Made by a program: the position numbers and the translations under genes. Shown here in pieces: positions 1 to 10,560 of a stretch of DNA of 64,000 nt (the stretch's first letter is position 1; each line of letters starts with the position of its first letter). Below the pieces are notes generated by a model, which worked only from the letters and a program-made list of their open reading frames with translations, ran no database searches and was not told the origin of the DNA. Source of the stretch: Auanema rhodensis (Eukaryota > Nematoda > Chromadorea > Rhabditida > Rhabditidae); NCBI GenBank assembly GCA_964057225.1, contig CAXKVF010000074.1:895012-959011 (forward strand), in the 5' to 3' direction.

Positions 1-5
1 TGGTG
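1..5 (+). repeat. Truncated monomer end at left edge
   Basis: These five bases are the last five of a G-type monomer, directly before the first complete unit. The window therefore opens inside the array, not at its border. Confidence 0.9.
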
Positions 6-1237
6 CATGGTAACCATGACTTTGAAATTTACGTGAACTTTAATTTATGCTAATTAAATGTACACGTGATGTGCACTTGGTATGTAACTCGCTTCACGTG
101 AAAGATAAAGAGATGCGTTTTTCAAAATTAGATTCCCCATGTCCATATTAGTCTAAAAACAAAATTTTATTGATATTGGTTCATGGTAACCATGACTTTG
201 AAATTTACGTGAACTTTAATTTATGCTAATTAAATGTACACGTGATGTGCACTTGGTATGTAACTCGCTTCACGTGAAAGATAAAGAGATACGGTTTTCA
301 AAATTAGATTCCCCATGTCCATATTAGTCTAAAAACAAATTTTTAATGATATTGGTGCATGGTAACCATGACTTTGAAATTTACGTGAACTTTAATTTAT
401 GCTAATTAAATGTACACGTGATGTGCACTTGGTATGTAACTCGCTTCACGTGAAAGATAAAGCGATGCGGTTTTCAAAATTAGATTCCCCATGTCCATAC
501 TAGTCTAAAAACAAATTTTTATTGATATTGGTTCATGGTAACCATGACTTTGAAATTTACGTGAACTTTAATTTATGCTAATTAAATGTACACGTGATGT
601 GCACTTGGTATGTAACTCGCTTCACGTGAAAGATAAAAAGATGCGGTTTTCAAAATTAGATTCCCCATGTCCATATTAGTCTAAAAACAAATTTTTATTG
701 ATATTGGTTCATGGTAACCATGACTTTGAAATTTACGTGAACTTTAATTTATGCTAATTAAATGTACACGTGATGTGCACTTGGTATGTAACTCGCTTCA
801 CGTGAAAGATAAAGAGATGCGGTTTTCAAAATTAGATTCCCCATGTCCATATTAGTCTTAAAACAAATTTTTATTGATATTGGTTCATGGTAACCATGAC
901 TTTGAAATTTAAGTGAACTTTAATTTATGCTAATTAAATGTACACGTGATGTGCACTTGGTATGTAACTCGCTTCACGTGAAAGATAAAGAGATGCGGTT
1001 TTCAAAATTAGATTTCCCATGTCCATATTAGTCTAAAAACAAATTTTTATTGATATTAGTTCATGGTAACCATGACTTTGAAATTTACGTGAACTTTAAT
1101 TTATGCTAATTAAATGTACACGTGATGTGCACTTGGTATGTAACTCGCTTCACGTGAAAGATGAAGAGATGCGGTTTTCAAAATTAGATTCCCCATGTCC
1201 ATATTAGTCTAAAAACAAATTTTTATTGATATTGGTG
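6..1237 (+). repeat. Seven-monomer block, first copy (pairs with 3348-4579)
   Basis: Seven successive monomers carry a distinctive series: CAAAATTT in unit 1 (also GCGTTTTTC, private), GATACGG in unit 2, CATACTAG in 3, AAAAAGATG in 4, CTTAAAAC in 5, TTTAAGTG with GATTTCCC in 6, GATGAAG in 7. The same series in the same order recurs at 3348-4579. The offset is 3,342 bp, or 19 monomers less the 2 bp missing from the unit at 1590. Unit 3 has a private AAGCGATG. Confidence 0.9.
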
Positions 1238-1412
1238 CATGGTAACCATGACTTTGAAATTTACGTGAACTTTAATTTATGCTAATTAAATGTACACGTG
1301 ATGTGCACTTGGTATGTAACTCGCTTCACGTGAAAGATAAAGAGATGCGGTTTTCAAAATTAGATTCCCCATGTCCATATTAGTCTAAAAACAAATTTTT
1401 ATTGATATTGGT

Positions 1413-1427
1413 GCATGGTAACCATGA
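1413..1427. repeat. Junction dyad, 13-15 bp (one per monomer)
   Basis: CATGGTAACCATG is an inverted repeat around a central A at monomer position 7. The base before it (position 176 of the previous unit) is G in about half the units and T in most others. With T the dyad extends to 15 bp, TCATGGTAACCATGA; with G, as in this copy, it stays 13 bp. Two related monomers at 36961 and 38545 break it with a C-to-T change, and those at 49105, 52097 and 54033 begin CCTGG. A role as a protein site or hairpin is possible but not shown. Confidence 0.85.
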
Positions 1428-1438
1428 CTTTGAAATTT

Positions 1439-1509
1439 ACGTGAACTTTAATTTATGCTAATTAAATGTACACGTGATGTGCACTTGGTATGTAACTCGC
1501 TTCACGTGA
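1439..1509 (+). repeat. Three ACGTGA cores spaced 33 and 32 bp
   Basis: ACGTGA lies at 1439-1444, 1472-1477 and 1504-1509 (monomer 26-31, 59-64 and 91-96). The second is within TACACGTGATG, the third within the perfect palindrome TTCACGTGAA. The first two are each followed by TATG and then TAA after similar distances (TATG at monomer 41 and 76), which hints at decayed internal subrepeats of about 33 bp. CACGTG is the G-box/E-box core bound by bHLH and bZIP proteins in many eukaryotes. Any binding here is inference. The pattern is in nearly every monomer. Confidence 0.85.
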
Positions 1510-1511
1510 AA
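1495..1511 (-). other. Degenerate CENP-B-box-like motif (one per monomer)
   Basis: On the minus strand the 17 bp TTTCACGTGAAGCGAGT aligns without gaps to the mammalian CENP-B box consensus. It matches 11 of 17 positions and 7 of the 9 core bases (TTC, A, CG and G kept; TTCG reads TTCA, and CGGG reads CGAG). The site overlaps the palindrome TTCACGTGAA, so the match may come from that element. CENP-B-like motifs have been claimed in many unrelated satellites, and short degenerate matches are common by chance. A family of variant units (CTCTCTTC, for example 29745, 30449, 30801) loses the CG of the GCGAG part. Treat as a weak candidate. Confidence 0.3.
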
Positions 1512-1562
1512 GATAAAGAGATGCGGTTTTCAAAATTAGATTCCCCATGTCCATATTAGTCT

Positions 1563-1576
1563 AAAAACAAATTTTT
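1563..1576 (+). other. A5-C-A3T5 tract, variation hot spot
   Basis: Monomer 150-163 reads A5, C, A3, T5. A-tracts of this kind bend DNA and favour nucleosome positioning; that is known of such tracts generally and is not measured here. This segment and the bases after it carry many of the diagnostic variants of the left 29 kb (AACGAATT, AACAACTT, CTTAAAAC, AATAAATT, TTCTTGAT) and most single-base deletions of the right end. Confidence 0.7.
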
Positions 1577-1589
1577 ATTGATATTGGTG

Positions 1590-1763
1590 CATGGTAACCA
1601 TGACTTTGAAATTTACGTGAACTTTAATTTATGCTAATTAAATGTACACGTGATGTGCACTTGGTATGTAACTCGCTTCACGTGAAAGATAGAGATGCGG
1701 TTTTCAAAATTAGATTCCCCATGTCCATATTAGTCTAAAAACAGAATTTTATTGATATTGGTT
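1590..1763 (+). repeat. 174-bp monomer with 2-bp deletion
   Basis: Two bases are missing after the third ACGTGA, so GATAAAGAGAT reads GATAGAGAT. It also ends AACAGAATTT, a variant shared with 4580 and 4932. The deletion is unique in the window. Confidence 0.9.
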
Positions 1764-3347
1764 CATGGTAACCATGACTTTGAAATTTACGTGAACTTTA
1801 ATTTATGCTAATTAAATGTACACGTGATGTGCACTTGGTATGTAACTCGCTTCACGTGAAAGATAAAGAGATACGGTTTTCAAAATTAGATTCCCCATGT
1901 CCATATTAGTCTAAAAACAAATTTTTATTGATATTGGTGCATGGTAACCATGACTTTGAAATTTACGTGAACTTTAATTTATGCTAATTAAATGTACACG
2001 TGATGTGCACTTGGTATGTAACTCGCTTCACGTGAAAGATAAAGAGATGCGGTTTTCAAAATTAGATTCCCCATGTCCATATTAGTCTAAAAACAAATTT
2101 TTATTGATATTGGTTCATGGTAACCATGACTTTGAAATTTACGTGAACTTTAATTTATGCTAATTAAATGTACACGTGATGTGCACTTGGTATGTAACTC
2201 GCTTCACGTGAAAGATAAAGAGATGCGGTTTTCAAAATTAGATTCCCCATGTCCATATTAGTCTAAAAACGAATTTTTATTGATATTGGTTCATGGTAAC
2301 CATGACTTTGAAATTTACGTGAACTTTAATTTATGCTAATTAAATGTACACGTGATGTGCACTTGGTATGTAACTCGCTTCACGTGAAAGATAAAGAGAT
2401 GCGGTTTTCAAAATTAGATTCCCCATGTCCATATTAGTCTTAAAACAAATTTTTATTGATATTGGTTCATGGTAACCATGACTTTGAAATTTACGTGAAC
2501 TTTAATTTATGCTAATTAAATGTACACGTGATGTGCACTTGGTATGTAACTCGCTTCACGTGAAAGATAAAGAGATGCGGTTTTCAAAATTAGATTCCCC
2601 ATGTCCATATTAGTCTAAAAACAAATTTTTATTGATATTAGTTCATGGTAACCATGACTTTGAAATTTACGTGAACTTTAATTTATGCTAATTAAATGTA
2701 CACGTGATGTGCACTTGGTATGTAACTCGCTTCACGTGAAAGATAAAGAGATGCGGTTTTCAAAATTAGATTCCCCATGTCCATATTAGTCTAAAAACAA
2801 ATTTTTATTGATATTGGTTCATGGTAACCATGACTTTGAAATTTACGTGAACTTTAATTTATGCTAATTAAATGTACACGTGATGTGCACTTGGTATGTA
2901 ACTCGCTTCACGTGAAAGATAAAGAGATGCGGTTTTCAAAATTAGATTCCCCATGTCCATATTAGTCTAAAAACAAATTTTTATTGATATTGGTGCATGG
3001 TAACCATGACTTTGAAATTTACGTGAACTTTAATTTATGCTAATTAAATGTACACGTGATGTGCACTTGGTATGTAACTCGCTTCACGTGAAAGATAAAG
3101 AGATGCGGTTTTCAAAATTAGATTCCCCATGTCCATATTAGTCTAAAAACAAATTTTTATTGATATTGGTGCATGGTAACCATGACTTTGAAATTTACGT
3201 GAACTTTAATTTATGCTAATTAAATGTACACGTGATGTGCACTTGGTATGTAACTCGCTTCACGTGAAAGATAAAGAGATGCGGTTTTCAAAATTAGATT
3301 CCCCATGTCCATATTAGTCTAAAAACAAATTTTTATTAATATTGGTG

Positions 3348-4579
3348 CATGGTAACCATGACTTTGAAATTTACGTGAACTTTAATTTATGCTAATTAAA
3401 TGTACACGTGATGTGCACTTGGTATGTAACTCGCTTCACGTGAAAGATAAAGAGATGCGGTTTTCAAAATTAGATTCCCCATGTCCATATTAGTCTAAAA
3501 ACAAAATTTTATTGATATTGGTTCATGGTAACCATGACTTTGAAATTTACGTGAACTTTAATTTATGCTAATTAAATGTACACGTGATGTGCACTTGGTA
3601 TGTAACTCGCTTCACGTGAAAGATAAAGAGATACGGTTTTCAAAATTAGATTCCCCATGTCCATATTAGTCTAAAAACAAATTTTTATTGATATTGGTGC
3701 ATGGTAACCATGACTTTGAAATTTACGTGAACTTTAATTTATGCTAATTAAATGTACACGTGATGTGCACTTGGTATGTAACTCGCTTCACGTGAAAGAT
3801 AAAGAGATGCGGTTTTCAAAATTAGATTCCCCATGTCCATACTAGTCTAAAAACAAATTTTTATTGATATTGGTTCATGGTAACCATGACTTTGAAATTT
3901 ACGTGAACTTTAATTTATGCTAATTAAATGTACACGTGATGTGCACTTGGTATGTAACTCGCTTCACGTGAAAGATAAAAAGATGCGGTTTTCAAAATTA
4001 GATTCCCCATGTCCATATTAGTCTAAAAACAAATTTTTATTGATATTGGTTCATGGTAACCATGACTTTGAAATTTACGTGAACTTTAATTTATGCTAAT
4101 TAAATGTACACGTGATGTGCACTTGGTATGTAACTCGCTTCACGTGAAAGATAAAGAGATGCGGTTTTCAAAATTAGATTCCCCATGTCCATATTAGTCT
4201 TAAAACAAATTTTTATTGATATTGGTTCATGGTAACCATGACTTTGAAATTTAAGTGAACTTTAATTTATGCTAATTAAATGTACACGTGATGTGCACTT
4301 GGTATGTAACTCGCTTCACGTGAAAGATAAAGAGATGCGGTTTTCAAAATTAGATTTCCCATGTCCATATTAGTCTAAAAACAAATTTTTATTGATATTA
4401 GTTCATGGTAACCATGACTTTGAAATTTACGTGAACTTTAATTTATGCTAATTAAATGTACACGTGATGTGCACTTGGTATGTAACTCGCTTCACGTGAA
4501 AGATGAAGAGATGCGGTTTTCAAAATTAGATTCCCCATGTCCATATTAGTCTAAAAACAAATTTTTATTGATATTGGTG
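3348..4579 (+). repeat. Seven-monomer block, second copy (pairs with 6-1237)
   Basis: It repeats the series CAAAATTT, GATACGG, CATACTAG, AAAAAGATG, CTTAAAAC, TTTAAGTG plus GATTTCCC, GATGAAG at an exact 3,342 bp offset. After it the two copies diverge: the first is followed by three G-type monomers, the second directly by a monomer ending AACAGAATTT. One copy has therefore gained or lost units. Confidence 0.9.
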
Positions 4580-5283
4580 CATGGTAACCATGACTTTGAA
4601 ATTTACGTGAACTTTAATTTATGCTAATTAAATGTACACGTGATGTGCACTTGGTATGTAACTCGCTTCACGTGAAAGATAAAGAGATGCGGTTTTCAAA
4701 ATTAGATTCCCCATGTCCATATTAGTCTAAAAACAGAATTTTATTGATATTGGTTCATGGTAACCATGACTTTGAAATTTACGTGAACTTTAATTTATGC
4801 TAATTAAATGTACACGTGATGTGCACTTGGTATGTAACTCGCTTCACGTGAAAGATAAAGAGATACGGTTTTCAAAATTAGATTCCCCATGTCCATATTA
4901 GTCTAAAAACAAATTTTTATTGATATTGGTGCATGGTAACCATGACTTTGAAATTTACGTGAACTTTAATTTATGCTAATTAAATGTACACGTGATGTGC
5001 ACTTGGTATGTAACTCGCTTCACGTGAAAGATAAAGAGATGCGGTTTTCAAAATTAGATTCCCCATGTCCATATTAGTCTAAAAACAGAATTTTATTGAT
5101 ATTGGTTCATGGTAACCATGACTTTGAAATTTACGTGAACTTTAATTTATGCTAATTAAATGTACACGTGATGTGCACTTGGTATGTAACTCGCTTCACG
5201 TGAAAGATAAAGAGATACGGTTTTCAAAATTAGATTCCCCATGTCCATATTAGTCTAAAAACAAATTTTTATTGATATTGGTG
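4580..5283 (+). repeat. Two-monomer alternation, 352-bp period
   Basis: Units 4580 and 4932 begin after a G-type junction and end AACAGAATTT. Units 4756 and 5108 begin after a T-type junction and carry GATACGG. This gives a dimer repeated twice. The same pair occurs once at 1590-1939, so it was amplified here from one dimer. Confidence 0.85.
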
Positions 5284-6688
5284 CATGGTAACCATGACTT
5301 TGAAATTTACGTGAACTTTATATTATGCTAATTAAATGTACACGTGATGTGCACTTGGTATGTAACTCGCTTCACGTGAAAGATAAAGAGATGCGGTTTT
5401 CAAAATTAGATTCCCCATGTCCATATTAGTCTAAAAACAACTTTTATTGATATTGGTTCATGGTAACCATGACTTTGAAATTTACGTGAACTTTAATTTA
5501 TGCTAATTAAATGTACACGTGATGTGCACTTGGTATGTAACTCGCTTCACGTGAAAGATAAAGAGATGCGGTTTTCAAAATTAGATTCCCCATGTCCATA
5601 TTAGTCTAAAAACAACTTTTATTGATATTGGTTCATGGTAACCATGACTTTGAAATTTACGTGAACTTTAATTTATGCTAATTAAATGTACACGTGATGT
5701 GCACTTGGTATGTAACTCGCTTCACGTGAAAGATAAAGAGATGCGGTTTTCAAAATTAGATTCCCCATGTCCATATTAGTCTTAAAACAAATTTTTATTG
5801 ATATTGGTTCATGGTAACCATGACTTTGAAATTTACGTGAACTTTAATTTATGCTAATTAAATGTACACGTGATGTGCACTTGGTATGTAACTCGCTTCA
5901 CGTGAAAGATAAAGAGATGCGGTTTTCAAAATTAGATTCCCCATGTCCATATTAGTCTAAAAACAAATTTTTATTGATATTGGTTCATGGTAACCATGAC
6001 TTTGAAATTTACGTGAACTTTAATTTATGCTAATTAAATGTACACGTGATGTGCACTTGGTATGTAACTCGCTTCACGTGAAAGATAAAGAGATACGGTT
6101 TTCAAAATTAGATTCCCCATGTCCATATTAGTCTAAAAACAAATTTTTATTGATATTGGTGCATGGTAACCATGACTTTGAAATTTACGTGAACTTTAAT
6201 TTATGCTAATTAAATGTACACGTGATGTGCACTTGGTATGTAACTCGCTTCACGTGAAAGATAAAGAGATGCGGTTTTCAAAATTAGATTCCCCATGTCC
6301 ATATTAGTCTAAAAACAAATTTTTATTGATATTGGTTCATGGTAACCATGACTTTGAAATTTACGTGAACTTTAATTTATGCTAATTAAATGTACACGTG
6401 ATGTGCACTTGGTATGTAACTCGCTTCACGTGAAAGATAAAGAGATGCGGTTTTCAAAATTAGATTCCCCATGTCCATATTAGTCTAAAAACAACTTTTA
6501 TTGATATTGGTTCATGGTAACCATGACTTTGAAATTTACGTGAACTTTAATTTATGCTAATTAAATGTACACGTGATGTGCACTTGGTATGTAACTCGCT
6601 TCACGTGAAAGATAAAGAGATGCGGTTTTCAAAATTAGATTCCCCATGTCCATATTAGTCTTAAAACAAATTTTTATTGATATTGGTT
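5284..6688 (+). repeat. Block with AACAACTT 175-bp monomers
   Basis: Units 5284, 5459 and 6338 share AACAACTTTT, one base shorter than the consensus, and are 175 bp. Two of them (5459, 6338) are followed by a CTTAAAAC unit. Unit 5284 also has a private TATATTATG. Unit 5986 carries GATACGG as in the earlier blocks. The shared shortened tract is inherited, since it recurs at 10561. Confidence 0.85.
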
Positions 6689-7040
6689 CATGGTAACCAT
6701 GACTTTGAAATTTACGTGAACTTTAATTTATGCTAATTAAATGTACACGTGATGTGCACTTGGTATGTAACTCGCTTCACGTGAAAGATAAAGAGATGCG
6801 GTTTTCAAAATTAGATTCCCCATGTCCATATTAGTCTAAAAACAAATTTTTATTGATATTAGTTCATGGTAACCATGACTTTGAAATTTACGTGAACTTT
6901 AATTTATGCTAATTAAATGTACACGTGATGTGCACTTGGTATGTAACTCGCTTCACGTGAAAGATAAAGAGATGCGGTTTTCAAAATTAGATTCCCCATG
7001 TCCATATTAGTCTAAAAACAAATTTTTATTGATATTGGTT

Positions 7041-8800
7041 CATGGTAACCATGACTTTGAAATTTACGTGAACTTTAATTTATGCTAATTAAATGTACAC
7101 GTGATGTGCACTTGGTATGTAACTCGCTTCACGTGAAAGATAAAGAGATGCGGTTTTCAAAATTAGATTCCACATGTCCATATTAGTCTAAAAACAAATT
7201 TTTGTTGATATTGGTGCATGGTAACCATGACTTTGAAATTTACGTGAACTTTAATTTATGCTAATTAAATGTACACGTGATGTGCACTTGGTATGTAACT
7301 CGCTTCACGTGAAAGATAAAGAGATGCGGTTTTCAAAATTAGATTCCCCATGTCCATATTAGTCTAAAAACGAATTTTTATTGATATTGGTTCATGGTAA
7401 CCATGACTTTGAAATTTACGTGAACTTTAATTTATGCTAATTAAATGTACACGTGATGTGCACTTGGTATGTAACTCGCTTCACGTGAAAGATAAAGAGA
7501 TGCGGTTTTCAAAATTAGATTCCCCATGTCCATATTAGTCTAAAAACGAATTTTTATTGATATTGGTTCATGGTAACCATGACTTTGAAATTTACGTGAA
7601 CTTTAATTTATGCTAATTAAATGTACACGTGATGTGCACTTGGTATGTAACTCGCTTCACGTGAAAGATAAAGAGATGCGGTTTTCAAAATTAGATTCCC
7701 CATGTCCATATTAGTCTAAAAACAAATTTTTATTGATATTGGTTCATGGTAACCATGACTTTGAAATTTACGTGAACTTTAATTTATGCTAATTAAATGT
7801 ACACGTGATGTGCACTTGGTATGTAACTCGCTTCACGTGAAAGATAAAGAGATGCGGTTTTCAAAATTAGATTCCCCATGTCCATATTAGTCTAAAAACA
7901 AATTTTTATTGATATTGGTGCATGGTAACCATGACTTTGAAATTTACGTGAACTTTAATTTATGCTAATTAAATGTACACGTGATGTGCACTTGGTATGT
8001 AACTCGCTTCACGTGAAAGATAAAGAGATGCGGTTTTCAAAATTAGATTCCCCATGTCCATATTAGTCTAAAAACAAATTTTTATTGATATTGGTTCATG
8101 GTAACCATGACTTTGAAATTTACGTGAACTTTAATTTATGCTAATTAAATGTACACGTGATGTGCACTTGGTATGTAACTCGCTTCACGTGAAAGATAAA
8201 GAGATGCGGTTTTCAAAATTAGATTCCCCATGTCCATATTAGTCTAAAAACAAATTTTTATTGATATTGGTGCATGGTAACCATGACTTTGAAATTTACG
8301 TGAACTTTAATTTATGCTAATTAAATGTACACGTGATGTGCACTTGGTATGTAACTCGCTTCACGTGAAAGATAAAGAGATGCGGTTTTCAAAATTAGAT
8401 TCCCCATGTCCATATTAGTCTAAAAACGAATTTTTATTGATATTGGTTCATGGTAACCATGACTTTGAAATTTACGTGAACTTTAATTTATGCTAATTAA
8501 ATGTACACGTGATGTGCACTTGGTATGTAACTCGCTTCACGTGAAAGATAAAGAGATGCGGTTTTCAAAATTAGATTCCCCATGTCCATATTAGTCTAAA
8601 AACAAATTTTTATTAATATTGGTTCATGGTAACCATGACTTTGAAATTTACGTGAACTTTAATTTATGCTAATTAAATGTACACGTGATGTGCACTTGGT
8701 ATGTAACTCGCTTCACGTGAAAGATAAAGAGATGCGGTTTTCAAAATTAGATTCCCCATGTCCATATTAGTCTAAAAACAAATTTTTATTGATATTGGTG
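7041..8800 (+). repeat. 10-monomer HOR (1,760 bp), first copy
   Basis: The unit opens with a monomer carrying CCACATG and TTTTTGTTG, then two AACGAATT units, four plain units, AACGAATT, TATTAATATT and a plain unit. Junction types (G/T) also follow a fixed order. Every variant and every internal junction matches the following copy at 8801, at an offset of exactly 1,760 bp. The only difference I found is the base before the first unit, which is outside the block. Confidence 0.93.
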
Positions 8801-10560
8801 CATGGTAACCATGACTTTGAAATTTACGTGAACTTTAATTTATGCTAATTAAATGTACACGTGATGTGCACTTGGTATGTAACTCGCTTCACGTGAAAGA
8901 TAAAGAGATGCGGTTTTCAAAATTAGATTCCACATGTCCATATTAGTCTAAAAACAAATTTTTGTTGATATTGGTGCATGGTAACCATGACTTTGAAATT
9001 TACGTGAACTTTAATTTATGCTAATTAAATGTACACGTGATGTGCACTTGGTATGTAACTCGCTTCACGTGAAAGATAAAGAGATGCGGTTTTCAAAATT
9101 AGATTCCCCATGTCCATATTAGTCTAAAAACGAATTTTTATTGATATTGGTTCATGGTAACCATGACTTTGAAATTTACGTGAACTTTAATTTATGCTAA
9201 TTAAATGTACACGTGATGTGCACTTGGTATGTAACTCGCTTCACGTGAAAGATAAAGAGATGCGGTTTTCAAAATTAGATTCCCCATGTCCATATTAGTC
9301 TAAAAACGAATTTTTATTGATATTGGTTCATGGTAACCATGACTTTGAAATTTACGTGAACTTTAATTTATGCTAATTAAATGTACACGTGATGTGCACT
9401 TGGTATGTAACTCGCTTCACGTGAAAGATAAAGAGATGCGGTTTTCAAAATTAGATTCCCCATGTCCATATTAGTCTAAAAACAAATTTTTATTGATATT
9501 GGTTCATGGTAACCATGACTTTGAAATTTACGTGAACTTTAATTTATGCTAATTAAATGTACACGTGATGTGCACTTGGTATGTAACTCGCTTCACGTGA
9601 AAGATAAAGAGATGCGGTTTTCAAAATTAGATTCCCCATGTCCATATTAGTCTAAAAACAAATTTTTATTGATATTGGTGCATGGTAACCATGACTTTGA
9701 AATTTACGTGAACTTTAATTTATGCTAATTAAATGTACACGTGATGTGCACTTGGTATGTAACTCGCTTCACGTGAAAGATAAAGAGATGCGGTTTTCAA
9801 AATTAGATTCCCCATGTCCATATTAGTCTAAAAACAAATTTTTATTGATATTGGTTCATGGTAACCATGACTTTGAAATTTACGTGAACTTTAATTTATG
9901 CTAATTAAATGTACACGTGATGTGCACTTGGTATGTAACTCGCTTCACGTGAAAGATAAAGAGATGCGGTTTTCAAAATTAGATTCCCCATGTCCATATT
10001 AGTCTAAAAACAAATTTTTATTGATATTGGTGCATGGTAACCATGACTTTGAAATTTACGTGAACTTTAATTTATGCTAATTAAATGTACACGTGATGTG
10101 CACTTGGTATGTAACTCGCTTCACGTGAAAGATAAAGAGATGCGGTTTTCAAAATTAGATTCCCCATGTCCATATTAGTCTAAAAACGAATTTTTATTGA
10201 TATTGGTTCATGGTAACCATGACTTTGAAATTTACGTGAACTTTAATTTATGCTAATTAAATGTACACGTGATGTGCACTTGGTATGTAACTCGCTTCAC
10301 GTGAAAGATAAAGAGATGCGGTTTTCAAAATTAGATTCCCCATGTCCATATTAGTCTAAAAACAAATTTTTATTAATATTGGTTCATGGTAACCATGACT
10401 TTGAAATTTACGTGAACTTTAATTTATGCTAATTAAATGTACACGTGATGTGCACTTGGTATGTAACTCGCTTCACGTGAAAGATAAAGAGATGCGGTTT
10501 TCAAAATTAGATTCCCCATGTCCATATTAGTCTAAAAACAAATTTTTATTGATATTGGTG
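8801..10560 (+). repeat. 10-monomer HOR (1,760 bp), second copy
   Basis: It appears identical to 7041-8800 at all tracked positions: CCACATG plus TTTTTGTTG at 8801, AACGAATT at 8977, 9153 and 10033, TATTAATATT at 10209. Lack of private changes points to a very recent duplication, or to an assembly duplication. Confidence 0.93.

Larger units (their letters stand above)
1414..1589 (+). repeat. Representative consensus monomer (176 bp)
   Basis: This unit carries no variant and serves as the reference for monomer coordinates 1-176. Order of landmarks: dyad CATGGTAACCATG at 1-13; first ACGTGA at 26-31; TAATTA at 46-51; second ACGTGA inside CACGTG at 58-64; GTGCAC at 66-71; CpG of CTCGC at 85-86; palindrome TTCACGTGAA at 88-97; GATGCGG at 107-113; CCCC at 130-133; A5 at 150-154 and A3T5 at 156-163; variable last base G or T at 176. 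Restriction sites expected once per unit are GGTAACC (BstEII) and GTGCAC (ApaLI). CACGTG (PmlI) occurs twice. Because 176 is not a multiple of three, any reading frame passes through all three frames within three units and meets stops, so the repeat cannot encode a long protein. The length suits one nucleosome plus a linker; actual phasing is inference. Confidence 0.97.

Noticed and set aside
1472-1510. Functional promoter from CACGTG G-boxes
   Set aside because: There is no TATA element at a suitable distance and no downstream gene. Binding of G-box factors is possible, but promoter function is unsupported.
5284-6512. AACAACTTTT units as sequencing errors
   Set aside because: The same shortened tract occurs in four units (5284, 5459, 6338, 10561), two with the same neighbours, and includes a substitution, so it is an inherited variant.
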